NCBI RefSeq assembly: GCF_022271435.1
Contig: NZ_JAFIQY010000005.1
Coordinates: forward strand, 186,001-250,000
Length of the DNA: 64,000 nucleotides
Source: Streptomyces monomycini
GTDB lineage: Bacteria; Actinomycetota; Actinomycetes; Streptomycetales; Streptomycetaceae
Direction: 5' to 3'
A program made the translations under genes and the position numbers. Shown in pieces: positions 43,576 to 52,203 of this stretch. How positions within the stretch are numbered: the stretch's first letter is position 1; every line of letters starts with the position of its first letter. A model generated the notes under the pieces. The model saw only the letters and a list, made by a program, of their open reading frames with translations, was not told the origin of the DNA and searched no databases.

Positions 43576-44739
43576 GTGACAAGAACGCACGGACCGGCCG
43601 TCCTGGCGGTGCTGGCACTCCTGGCGGCGGGCTGCGGTCCCCAGCAGCCCGCCGCGGGACGCCACGGAGCCACCACCGGGCAGCCGGCGCAGGCCGCCGC
43701 GGCCGGCGGCTTCACCCTCCTGGCCACCGGTGACGTGCTCCCGCACACCGAAATCATCGAACAGGCCCGCAAGGACGCGCACGGCCACGGCCACGACTTC
43801 GGCCCGATACTCGCCGGTGTCCGGTCCCTGGTCTCCGGCGCTGACCTCGCGATCTGTCACATGGAGACGGTGTACGGCGAGGACGGCGGCCCGTTCACCG
43901 GCTACCCCGCGTTCAAGTCGCCGCCCCAGGTCGCCGCCGCGCTCCGGGCCACCGGCTACGACTCCTGCTCCACCGCCTCCAACCACACCCTGGACGACGG
44001 CCCCGCCGGGATCCGCCGCACCCTCGGCGCCCTGGACGCGGCAGGTGTACGGCACGCCGGCTCGGCCCGTACCGCCGACGAGGCCGCCCGCCCCACTCTC
44101 CTGAAGGCGGGACGGGCGAAAGTCGCCCAGCTCGCCTACACCTACGGCACCAACGGCATCGCCGTACCCGAAGGACGGCCCTGGTCGGTCAACCTCATCG
44201 ACCGGGACCGGATCCTCACCGACGCGCGGGCCGCCCGGCGCGCGGGCGCCGACGTGGTCGTGGTCAGCCTCCACTGGGGCACCGAATGGCAGCAGGAACC
44301 CGACGAGCAGCAGCGCACCCTCTCCCATGCCCTCACCGCCGCCCGCACCGGCGGCCGGCCCGACATCGATCTCGTCCTCGGCACCCACGCCCACGTCCCG
44401 CAGGCCTACGAGAAGGTCAACGGCACCTGGGTCGTCTACGGCATGGGCGACCAGCTCGCCGGTTATATGTACAACCCGCAGGGCGCCGTCGACTCCCGCG
44501 GCAACCAGAGCTCGATGGCCCGCTTCACCTTCGCGCCGCCGGACGCGGCGGGCCGGCGCTGGACCGTGACCAAGGCGGAGTTCACCCCGCAACTCACGGA
44601 TGTGGAGCACGCGTTCCGCGTCGTCCCGCTGACCGGCGGCGCACCCGGCGGCTCCGCGCACGCGCGGGCCCGGGACGCCGTACGCGAGGTGGTCCTCTCC
44701 CGCGGCGCCGCCGACGACGGTCTGTCGATGGCCGGTTGA
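43576..44739 (+). CDS. CapA-family lipoprotein (poly-gamma-glutamate capsule / metallophosphatase-like)
   Basis: 387 residues. A lipoprotein signal ends with the lipobox LLAAGC at about residue 21. The CapA domain has FTLLATGDVLPHTEIIE, ADLAICHMETV, TASNHTLDDG, VVVSLHWGTEW and VLGTHAHVPQ, all the metal-binding motifs of this calcineurin-like family. It should be anchored outside the membrane. No other polyglutamate genes are near, so the biosynthetic link is uncertain. Confidence 0.9.
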   Translation: MTRTHGPAVLAVLALLAAGCGPQQPAAGRHGATTGQPAQAAAAGGFTLLATGDVLPHTEIIEQARKDAHGHGHDFGPILAGVRSLVSGADLAICHMETVYGEDGGPFTGYPAFKSPPQVAAALRATGYDSCSTASNHTLDDGPAGIRRTLGALDAAGVRHAGSARTADEAARPTLLKAGRAKVAQLAYTYGTNGIAVPEGRPWSVNLIDRDRILTDARAARRAGADVVVVSLHWGTEWQQEPDEQQRTLSHALTAARTGGRPDIDLVLGTHAHVPQAYEKVNGTWVVYGMGDQLAGYMYNPQGAVDSRGNQSSMARFTFAPPDAAGRRWTVTKAEFTPQLTDVEHAFRVVPLTGGAPGGSAHARARDAVREVVLSRGAADDGLSMAG

Positions 44740-44812
44740 CCGCGCCCCGGCCCCCGCCACGGAATCATCCAACTGATCGCGCACGGCGAGGCGCCCCAAC
44801 TACGCTCGGGCC

Positions 44813-45163
44813 ATGGACATTCTGGGGACCTCATTGCGGGTGTGCGTGACCGACCTCGACGCGGCGATCGGTGTGTACGAACGGCTGACCGGCGCGGAGG
44901 CGATGCGCTTCGAGCACGGCGGCGTCTCGGTCGCGGCCGTCGGCTGCTTCTTCCTGATGAGCGGCCCGGCGGCGCAGCTGGAGGTGCTCAGCAAGATCAC
45001 CGCGACGCTCGCGGTCCAGGACGTGGACGACGCGGTGGCCGACCTGACGGCGGTCGGCGCCCGGATCATCGCGGGCCCGCTGCCGACGCCGGTCGGCCGC
45101 AACCTCGTCGCCGTCCACCCGGACGGCTCGGTCTTCGAGTACGCCGACCGGAAAGCGGCCTGA
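44813..45163 (+). CDS. VOC-fold protein
   Basis: 116 residues. LRVCVTDLDAAIGVYERLTG opens the fold and HPDGSVFEYADR closes it. One beta-alpha-beta-beta-beta module pair is present. Metal ligands are not complete, so it may be a binding protein rather than an enzyme. Its stop overlaps the next start (TGATG), so the two are coupled. Confidence 0.82.
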   Translation: MDILGTSLRVCVTDLDAAIGVYERLTGAEAMRFEHGGVSVAAVGCFFLMSGPAAQLEVLSKITATLAVQDVDDAVADLTAVGARIIAGPLPTPVGRNLVAVHPDGSVFEYADRKAA

Positions 45164-45810
45164 TGTCCGGCACCCCGGCCCCGGCGGCCGACTTACGCCC
45201 CCTGCACCGCGCCGTGCTGGACACCGCCACCGAACTGGTGGGCCGGGTGCGCCCCGAACATCTCGGGCTGCGCACGCCGTGCGCCGCGTGGAACCTCGGC
45301 GAGCTGGTCGCCCACATGACGGGCCAGAACCTCGGTTTCGCCGCAGCCGCGCGCGGACAGGTCACCTCGGCCGCCGACTTCGCGCCCCGCCCGGCGGGCG
45401 ACGCGCCCGGCGCCGAGTTCGCGGACTCGGCACGCCGGGTGGTCGCCGCGTTCGCCGAACCCGGCGTGTTGCAGCGCCGGTTCGCGCTGCCCGAGCTGGG
45501 GCCGGACGTCACGGTCCGGGCCCGGCGGGGCATCGGCTTCCACTTCGTGGACACCGTCGTGCACGCCTGGGACGTGGCCAGGTCCCTCGGGACGCCGGTC
45601 ACCTTCCCCGCGGAGATCCTGACGCCCGCCCTGGAGATCGCCCGCACCGTACCCGGCGGTGCGGCCCGGGAGGAGCCGGACGCCGCCTTCGGGCCCGTAC
45701 GGGAGACACCCGCCGCCGGCACCGGTGCGGTACCCGCCCTGGGCCGGATCCTGGCCCTCCTCGGCCGCTCCCCGGCCTGGCCGGACGGAGACCGGCCGGG
45801 CGAAGCCTGA
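45163..45810 (+). CDS. TIGR03086-type (mycothiol-dependent DinB-like) protein
   Basis: 215 residues. AVLDTATELVGRVRPEHLGL, RTPCAAWNLGELVAHMTGQN and FHFVDTVVHAWDVARSLG mark the four-helix DinB/maleylpyruvate-isomerase fold with metal-binding histidines. Such proteins transfer thiols such as mycothiol. It is translationally coupled to the VOC protein, suggesting a two-protein detoxification function; this is inferred. Confidence 0.85.
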   Translation: MSGTPAPAADLRPLHRAVLDTATELVGRVRPEHLGLRTPCAAWNLGELVAHMTGQNLGFAAAARGQVTSAADFAPRPAGDAPGAEFADSARRVVAAFAEPGVLQRRFALPELGPDVTVRARRGIGFHFVDTVVHAWDVARSLGTPVTFPAEILTPALEIARTVPGGAAREEPDAAFGPVRETPAAGTGAVPALGRILALLGRSPAWPDGDRPGEA

Positions 45811-45863
45811 CCCGCTGCCCCTGACCAGCCGGCACGCTCACTCCTTCGCACCCCGTTCGCCCG

Positions 45864-46787
45864 TCAGGAGACCTCCAGCACGATCTTGCCGCGCGTGCGG
45901 CCCTCCTGGCTGCGGCGGAACGCCTCGGCCGCCTGCGACAGCGGCAGCACCGTGTCGACGTGCACGGTGAGCTTTCCGGCGTCGGCGAGGTCGCCCAGCG
46001 CGGCCAGGCCGGCGCTGTCCGGGCGGACCCACACCATGTGTCCGCCCTTCTCCAGCACGTCGTTGTCGGCGATGGAGGCGACCCGCGAGGTGTCGCGCAG
46101 CAGCTCCTGCGAGACGTCGATGACGCCGTTGCCGACGAAGTCCGCGGCCGCGTCCACCCCGTCGGGCGCCAGCTCGCGCACCCGGCCGGCCAGGCCGTCG
46201 CCGTACGTCACCGGCTCGGCGCCCAGGGAGCGCAGGAAGTCGTGGTTGCGCTCGCTGGCCGTACCGATGACGCGGGCGCCGCGGGCCACCGCGATCTGCA
46301 CGCCGAGCGACCCGACGCCGCCCGCCGCGGCGTGCACCAGGACCGTCTCCCCCTTGGTCACACCGACCCGGTCCAGCACCTGGCGGGCGGTGAGGCCGGC
46401 CAGCGGCAGCCCGGCGGCCTGCTGCCAGCTCAGGGCGGCGGGCTTGCGCGCCAGGGTCCGCACCGGAGCGGCGACCAGTTCGGCGAAGGTGCCGTGCTGG
46501 ACCTCGTCCTTGCGCACATAGCCGACGACCTCGTCGCCGACGGCGAACTCGGTCGCGTCCAGACCGGTCCGCTCGACCACCCCGGCGACGTCCCAGCCGG
46601 GGATCAGCGGGAAGTGCACATTCATCAGCGGATCGAGATGACCGGCCAGGACCTTCCAGTCGACGGGATTGACTCCGACCGCCTTCACCCGCACCAGCAC
46701 CGAGTCCGGCCCCACCTTGGGGTCGGGCCGGTCGGTGCAGGTGAGCTGGTCGGGGTCGCCGTAGCGGTGGGCGATGACTGCCTTCAT
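45864..46787 (-). CDS. NADP-dependent quinone-oxidoreductase-family protein
   Basis: 307 residues. MKAVIAHRYGDPDQLTCTDR begins the GroES domain and VGVNPVDWKVLAGHLDP follows. The Rossmann motif VLVHAAAGGVGSLGVQIAVA and GTASERNHDFLRSLGA complete it. No zinc ligands are visible. It is typical of soluble NADPH:quinone or enone reductases. AGGAG precedes ATG 46787. It stands alone; its nearest neighbour converges. Confidence 0.92.
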   Translation of the reverse strand: MKAVIAHRYGDPDQLTCTDRPDPKVGPDSVLVRVKAVGVNPVDWKVLAGHLDPLMNVHFPLIPGWDVAGVVERTGLDATEFAVGDEVVGYVRKDEVQHGTFAELVAAPVRTLARKPAALSWQQAAGLPLAGLTARQVLDRVGVTKGETVLVHAAAGGVGSLGVQIAVARGARVIGTASERNHDFLRSLGAEPVTYGDGLAGRVRELAPDGVDAAADFVGNGVIDVSQELLRDTSRVASIADNDVLEKGGHMVWVRPDSAGLAALGDLADAGKLTVHVDTVLPLSQAAEAFRRSQEGRTRGKIVLEVS

Positions 46788-47097
46788 GATCGTGTCTCCT
46801 GGTGGTCGGCCGACGGGGGTGGCCCGGTCTGCGCGGTGCCTGTCCCCGCGTTTTCCCCCTCGCACACCCGGCAAGGGGGCACACGCAGGCGGATCCGGCC
46901 GCGGATCACCCGCTTGGAAGACGTCCTCCGGCGGACCGGGACGCCGTCCCCGCCCCTCCTCCCCGTCACCCGAGCGGCCCGCGCGGTCGTCCGGGGCCCA
47001 CGGTGTGTTCGCGTAGAAGGCGGGCGACCCGTACGGGGCGCGGGCCGGTGCAGCGGAGCGGACCGCTGGTCGCTGAACGCCGTCGACAGGAGTCGTC
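46788..47097. other. non-coding region at the island's left edge
   Basis: A 310-bp gap between the divergent oxidoreductase and the frameshifted exported protein. The long frames crossing it are antisense or extensions without start signals. I recognise no operator or gene. Confidence 0.5.
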
Positions 47098-47440
47098 ATG
47101 TCCTTACCGCGCTGGTGCCGCCGCGTCGTGCCGGTCTGCGCGGTGGCCGCCGGAGGCTGCGTCCTGTCCTGGGCCGGCGCGGCGACCGGGGTGACCCCGA
47201 ACGTGCTGCCCGCTCCCCAGGTGAAGGTGAGCAAGGCCGAGATGGACTGTGTCCGGTACCGGCCGTCGCCAAGGCAATGGCCGACCAAGGGGTGACGATG
47301 GAAGCGCGGAGTCCGGGGCGGGTCGTCGACGTCGACGGCCGCCGGTGTGTGCGGCTGCCGATGACGCGGGATGAGTTCGCGCTGGACCTCAGCAAGGGGA
47401 CCGTTCCGGCCGACGGCGGCCTGAGCTTCAGGAAGGCCGG
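47098..47440 (+). pseudogene. frameshifted small exported protein
   Basis: ATG 47098 has AGGAG upstream and encodes a signal peptide (RRVVPVCAVAAGGCVLSWAG), then VKVSKAEMDCVRYRP. Near 47263 the frame fails. One base further the expected sequence resumes as VAKAMADQGVTMEARSPGRV and continues VDVDGRRCVRLPMTRDEFAL to about GGLSFRKAGGG. A single-base loss explains the break. The 3' end is not clear. The family is unknown to me; two cysteines are conserved across the break. Confidence 0.65.
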
Positions 47441-47561
47441 GGGCGGGGCGGTGTCGGGGGTTGAGGAACATCCGAACGAAAACCGGCGCCAAGGATCAGT
47501 CGGCCCAGGTGGGCGGTTGACGGAGCTTCGGCGGACGGTCCCGTCTGAAGCCTTCCCGCAG

Positions 47562-48263
47562 ATAACGCCCTATTCGACGGTCCGTCCGTCCCGACCTGGA
47601 CGAAGCGGCTGGCGGTGCCGGACTCCGAGACCCCGGCCCGCTCGAAGATGGCCGTAGACCGGCCCATCGCCCGGCGCGAGGTGCGCCTGCGGGAGAAGAC
47701 GCTGTGGCGGATGCTCTACGAGACCGCCGCCCGCGCGGAGGAGGTCCTCAGCGTGAACATCGAGGACTTGGACCTCGCCGCGCGCCGCTGTCCCGTAAGG
47801 CCAAGGGTGCTCGGAGCAAGGCCCGCCGCCGGGGCCAGGCACGCGAGGACTTCGTGCTGGAGACCGTCTACTGGGACGCCGGCACCGCCCGGCTCCTGCC
47901 CCGCCTGCTGCGCGGCCGGACCCGCGGGCCGGTGTTCGTCACCCACCGCTGCCCCGGCCCGGGGAAGGTCGTCAGCCCGCGCGACGTGTGCCCGGACACC
48001 GGCCTGGCCCGTGTCTCCTACGGCCAGGCCCGCGCGCTGCTGGACGAGCACACCGCCGTGCGCGGGCCGGGAACCGACTGGGATCTGCACGAGTACCGCC
48101 ATTCAGCCCTGACCCACCCCGGTGAGCAGGGCACCTCCTTGCTGATGTAGATGGCGAAGTCCCGGCACAAGAAGCCGGAGAACGTCCGCCGCTACTTCAG
48201 CCCTCACCGGAAGCGATCGCCGAGCTCACCAGCCTGCTCGCCCCTGGCGACGCCGGGCGGTGA
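47562..48263 (+). pseudogene. tyrosine-recombinase (integrase) pseudogene
   Basis: The catalytic half is readable in pieces: [20 protein letters not shown] (first Arg), [45 protein letters not shown] (HxxR) and HKKPENVRRYF (catalytic Tyr). Lesions are a frameshift near 47793, an in-frame TAG at 48148-48150 inside LLM-MAKSRHKK, and a second frameshift near 48205, after which PEAIAELTSLLAPGDAGR reaches TGA. The N-terminal DNA-binding part is missing. It marks a dead integrated element. Confidence 0.85.
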
Positions 48264-48368
48264 CAACGCCGACCGGGACGGTGGCCGTCACTGGCAGCGG
48301 GGTCGGGGCGGCGGGTCACCGCACAGCTCACCAGCTCCCCGGCCAGCGCCGGGTTGCTTCGGCGGGGC

Positions 48369-48926
48369 CTACCGTAGGGCGGCGGCGACCAGGCCTTCGA
48401 GGGCCTCGCGCGGCACTTTGCCGCCGCTCACAAGCCGGTCGAAGACCAGTCCGTCGAGGCAGGTCAGCAGCGTGTGCGTGCGGTTCTCGATGTCGGTCAC
48501 GCCGTGCTCGGCGAGGAACCGCCGGACGGCCTCCCGGCCGGCGTTCTCGCGGGGTACGAGGATTTCGCGCAGCTCCGGGTCGCGCGCGCTCTCAACGGTG
48601 CAGGCGTAGCGGGCGAGTGAGCGGCGGCGGCCCTCGCCGGTGAGACGCTGTCGGGTGAGCAGCGACATGCCGTCCACGAGTTCCTCGGCGGTGCGGAGGG
48701 GTGGGAGCTGTTCGGCCGTCGACTGCAATTCCGCTTGGTCGAGTTGGACAAGGCGCATGACGAGTGCGGTGAGCAGCGCGGCGCGGGTGCGGAAGTATGC
48801 CGGGGTGGTGCCGGATGGCAGGGCCGCTTTGCGGTCGACCGCGCGGTGGGTCAGACCGCGGATGCCTTCGTCGGCGAGTACGTCGAGAGCCGCGTCCGCG
48901 AGGAGGGCGCGCCGATCCGTAGCCAT
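48369..48926 (-). CDS. TetR-family transcriptional regulator
   Basis: 185 residues. ALLADAALDVLADEGIRGLT, HRAVDRKAALPSGTTPAYF and RTRAALLTALVMRLVQ form the HTH region. The C-terminal domain is all-helical. It is divergent from a FAD monooxygenase, with two matching CTACA-N2-TGTAG sites between, the layout of a drug-inducible resistance pair. It remains intact inside a region of broken genes. Confidence 0.9.
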   Translation of the reverse strand: MATDRRALLADAALDVLADEGIRGLTHRAVDRKAALPSGTTPAYFRTRAALLTALVMRLVQLDQAELQSTAEQLPPLRTAEELVDGMSLLTRQRLTGEGRRRSLARYACTVESARDPELREILVPRENAGREAVRRFLAEHGVTDIENRTHTLLTCLDGLVFDRLVSGGKVPREALEGLVAAALR

Positions 48927-48936
48927 GGTTCCTTTT

Positions 48937-48984
48937 CTACACCTGTAGTGCCTCAGGTAGGGTCACCATTCTACAGATGTAGAA
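48937..48984. promoter_or_regulatory. two CTACA-N2-TGTAG operators between TetR and FAD monooxygenase
   Basis: CTACACCTGTAG at 48937-48948 and TTCTACAGATGTAGAA at 48969-48984 share a CTACA-N2-TGTAG core, with centres 34 bp apart. The second is a perfect 16-bp palindrome apart from its 2-bp centre. They lie 10 and 16 bp from the two divergent start codons, so one TetR dimer per site could repress both genes. Confidence 0.85.
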
Positions 48985-49000
48985 GGGCTGGGGGTTCGCC

Positions 49001-50176
49001 ATGGGCAACACAGCAGTGGTCGTCGGAGGGGGCATCGGCGGGCTGGTCGCCGCGATCGGTCTGCGCCGCATCGGCTGGCAGGTGACGCTGGTCGAGCGCG
49101 CGCCGATGCTGGATGACGCGGGGGCGGGCATCTCGCTGGCCGCCAACGGCCTTCGGGCCCTGGACGGACTCGGCGTCGGCGATGCGGTGAGGGAGGCGTC
49201 GCGAGGCCAGTACAGCGGCGGGACCCGCACGCCGAAGGGCGGTTGGCTGACCCGGATGGACGGCGCGGAGCTGGAGAAGGCGGTGGGCACGCCGATCATG
49301 GGCATCCCCCGCTCCACGTTGCACCGGCTGCTGCGCGAGGCCCTGCCCGCCGAGACACTGCTGATCGGCTCCGAGGCCAGCTCGGTTGAGCAGATCAGCC
49401 CTGGAAAGGTTCGCGTAGGCTGCGGCGACACGGTGCTGGAAGCCGATCTGGCGGTGGCAGCCGACGGCATCAACAGCAAGGTCCGCAGCCTGCTCTTCCC
49501 AGCCCATCCCGGCCCGGTCTACAGCGGTTCGACCGTACTGCGCGCCATCACCGGGCAAGCGGTCGACCTACGCACCGACTTCGAGCTGACCTGGGGGCGC
49601 GGCACCGAGTTCGGGCACATCGCATTCCCTGACGGGCGCGCCGAGTGGCACGCGGTCCTCAACCTCCCCGCCGAAACGCGGTTCGCCGACCCCCTGGCCG
49701 AACTACGCCGACGATTCCACAACTGGCACGACCCGATCCCTGCCCTGCTCGATGCGACCCAGACCCACGCCGTGCTGCACCACGACGTCAACGAACTCCG
49801 CACGCCGCTCCCCTCGTACACCATCGGCCGCATAGCGCTGCTCGGCGACGCAGCGCACGCGATGACCCCGAACCTGGGGCAGGGCGCCTGCCAGGCACTG
49901 GAGGACGCGGTCTCCCTTACCGCCGCGCTCGCCACCGCGCCCACCATCGAAGCCGCGCTTGCCCGGTACGACGCCGAGCGCCGCCCGCGCAGCCAGGCAG
50001 TCGCACGGGCCGCCCGGCGGGCTGGGCGGATGGGCCAGCAGCTCTCCCACCCACTGACCGTGGCCTTGCGGAACACGGCGATGCGGATGACGCCCTCCCG
50101 CGCCGCAACACGCATGATCCTGCGGCATCACGCCTGGATCCCACCCCAGTTGCTCCAGGCCGCTGACCTGCGCTGA
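49001..50176 (+). CDS. FAD-dependent monooxygenase
   Basis: 391 residues. The FAD Rossmann motif AVVVGGGIGGLVAAIGLRRI starts at residue 5. The second motif is LEADLAVAADGINSKVRSLL (DG), and the third is RIALLGDAAHAMTPNLGQGACQALEDAV (GD). All are intact, as in UbiH/TetX-type hydroxylases. It is controlled by the divergent TetR gene through two operators. It could be a drug- or aromatic-hydroxylating enzyme. It is flanked by dead mobile-element genes, so it may be their cargo. Confidence 0.9.
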   Translation: MGNTAVVVGGGIGGLVAAIGLRRIGWQVTLVERAPMLDDAGAGISLAANGLRALDGLGVGDAVREASRGQYSGGTRTPKGGWLTRMDGAELEKAVGTPIMGIPRSTLHRLLREALPAETLLIGSEASSVEQISPGKVRVGCGDTVLEADLAVAADGINSKVRSLLFPAHPGPVYSGSTVLRAITGQAVDLRTDFELTWGRGTEFGHIAFPDGRAEWHAVLNLPAETRFADPLAELRRRFHNWHDPIPALLDATQTHAVLHHDVNELRTPLPSYTIGRIALLGDAAHAMTPNLGQGACQALEDAVSLTAALATAPTIEAALARYDAERRPRSQAVARAARRAGRMGQQLSHPLTVALRNTAMRMTPSRAATRMILRHHAWIPPQLLQAADLR

Positions 50177-50203
50177 TGCCGCAGGAGCCGGTGGGGTCAG
50201 CGG

Positions 50204-51610
50204 CTACTCGTCTTCGGGGGCGTCCGGGGCGCGCAACTGGTTCACCGCGGCGTTCATGTACCGCGTGTTGAACAGCACCAGGGCGTTGAGGACCAGTCCC
50301 AGGGCGCCGATCTGGTCTTCCATGCCGTCCTGGTAGCGCTGGTAGAGCTGCCCGGACCGGCCGTGGAAAATCTTCCGGGCGAGGGAGTGGCGGCCCTCCT
50401 GGAGGTTCGCCTGGCTCTTGGTCTGCCGCCGGTAGCCGGGATCGTCGGCCAGGCGCAGGATGTGCAGATGTGCAGGGTCTTGGCGATCCGCCCGTAGTGG
50501 GCGATCGCGTCGCCGGGCGGGGTGGGGCGGCCGTCGCGGGACAGCATGCGGATCACGTCGTACGCGCGCACGGCGCCGGTGTGGATGGAGCCGATGATCC
50601 GAAGGATGTCCTCCCAGTGGCGTTCGATCCTGGCGAGGTCGACCCGGCCGCGGGCCGCGTCCTGGAAGGCGCCGTAGTCGGCGGCGCGGTCGATGCGCCA
50701 CATCTTCTGATCCGGCAGGTCAGCAAGCTGCGGTGCGTACGCGACTCCCGCCAGGGTGAGCAGCCCGAAGACCATGTCGCTGTAGCTCGCGGTGTCGGTG
50801 ACAATCATCTCGGGGCGCTTGCCGCCGTCGCGGTCGTAGAGGACGTCCAGCACGTACAGCGAGTCGCGCGGGGTGCCGGCCACCACCTTCCCACCCAGCC
50901 CCGCCGCCTGGTCGTTGATCATGTTCAGCCAGGTCGCGCCGCCCCTGCGCCTGAAGTACTTCGAGTTCGGCCGCGCGTACACCGACGGCACGGGCACGAC
51001 GAGCCGCATGCCGTCCACCGAGGCGACCAGGCCGCCGCCCCACGCCTGCGCGAGCGGGATGGCTGCCTGGTAGTCGATCAGCGTGGCGTTCGCGGCCCGG
51101 TACGTCGCCAGCCGCAGACAGGTCTGGTCGACATGGGACAGACGCCCGTACTTCAGCGCGTCCGCGGCCCCGATGACCGGGGTGTAGCCGACGTTGCAGC
51201 TGTGGGCGACCAAGAGCGCGGCGATCGTCACGTGCAGGTCCTTCAGCCTCGCCTCGCCCCCGGTGACCGAGGTGAACGCCTGATCGGCGCCGGTCCAGGA
51301 GAACACCTCCGGCAAGGCCTCCGGCAGGTCGACCCGGGGCAGCATCGCCTCCACCGCCTCGCGCCGCTGACGCAGGGAAGCGGGTTCGGGCTCCGGCTCC
51401 AGGGCGGCGAAGTGCAGCCGTCCGTCGTCGTCGAACACGATCTGGGAGTTCGCCGGCACCCGCACGGCGACCTCGCGGTAGGTGCCGTCCAGCAGCGCGG
51501 CCCGCGCTGCCAGGTGCTCACCCGCCTCGGCGGGCAGGTTGAGCGAGGCGAGCACGGTCGGCTTGGCCTGCTCCCACGCTTCCCCGTCCAGCAGCTTCGC
51601 CCTCGGGTCG
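50204..51610 (-). pseudogene. Tn3-family transposase remnant, truncated at both ends
   Basis: Most of the catalytic C-terminal half is present: RVDLPEALPEVFSWTGADQA, ALLVAHSCNVGYTPVIGAAD, PVPSVYARPNSKYFRRRGGA, EMIVTDTASYSDMVFGLL and HWEDILRIIGSIHTGAVRAY. At 50459-50474 an 8-bp unit (GATGTGCA on the plus strand) is tandemly duplicated, shifting the frame after IAKTLHI. The shifted frame continues LRLADDPGYRRQTKSQANLQ to NQLRA and then ends early. The N-terminal half and the last segment are missing. No terminal inverted repeats are visible. Confidence 0.88.
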
Positions 51611-52143
51611 CCCCCGGCACGGCGACCATGAGCTGGACGGAAATCATCGACGGTACGGAGATCCCCGGTGCGGCGATGGACTCACCGGCGGTACGCGCGC
51701 TGAACGAACTGGGCTTCACGATCGCGGCGTTCGACGACGACCTGTTCTCGTACGGCAAGGAACGCCGGCTGGCCGCCCGCAGCCCGCACGCTTCGCGCCG
51801 CCGGCTCAACCTCGTCGACGTCCTGGCCGCCGAACACGGTCTGGGCCTCGAAGCGGCGCTGGCCGCGGCCGTCGACCTGTGCGACCGGCTGACCTTGCGC
51901 TTCGTCCAACTGCGCGACCGCGTGCTGCCCACGGCCTGCGCGCCGCTGCGGCGGCACCTCGACCACCTCTCCCACCTGATCCGGGGCAACATCGAATGGG
52001 GGCTGCGCGCCGGCCGGTACACCAACCCCGACGGCCGGCACCCCGGCGCGGTCACCAACACCGGTTCCTTCACCCAGACCGCGCTGCGGGCCGACGCACC
52101 GCCGCCGCTTCCGTCCGTCGCCTGGTGGTGGGACCGGTTCTGA
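51611..52143 (+). pseudogene. C-terminal remnant of a class I terpene synthase
   Basis: The fragment reads MSWTEIIDGTEIPGAAMDSP, then FTIAAFDDDLFSYGKERRLA (the Mg-binding NSE/DTE-type motif, here DDLFSYGKE), LTLRFVQLRDRVLP, HLSHLIRGNIEWGLRAGRY and PSVAWWWDRF at the end. The N-terminal half with the aspartate-rich motif is absent. It abuts the transposase remnant back to back. A P450 gene converges on it, a common terpene pairing. An independent small protein from ATG 51629 is unlikely. Confidence 0.85.
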
Positions 52144-52203
52144 GGCCGCGGCGTTGATGGGAGCGGGGGACGGTTGGGGGCCGGCCCGTGCGCACGTGCC
52201 TCG

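Noticed and set aside
43576..44739. A capsule (poly-gamma-glutamate) operon
   Set aside because: Only the CapA-like gene is present; no ligase or export partners adjoin it.
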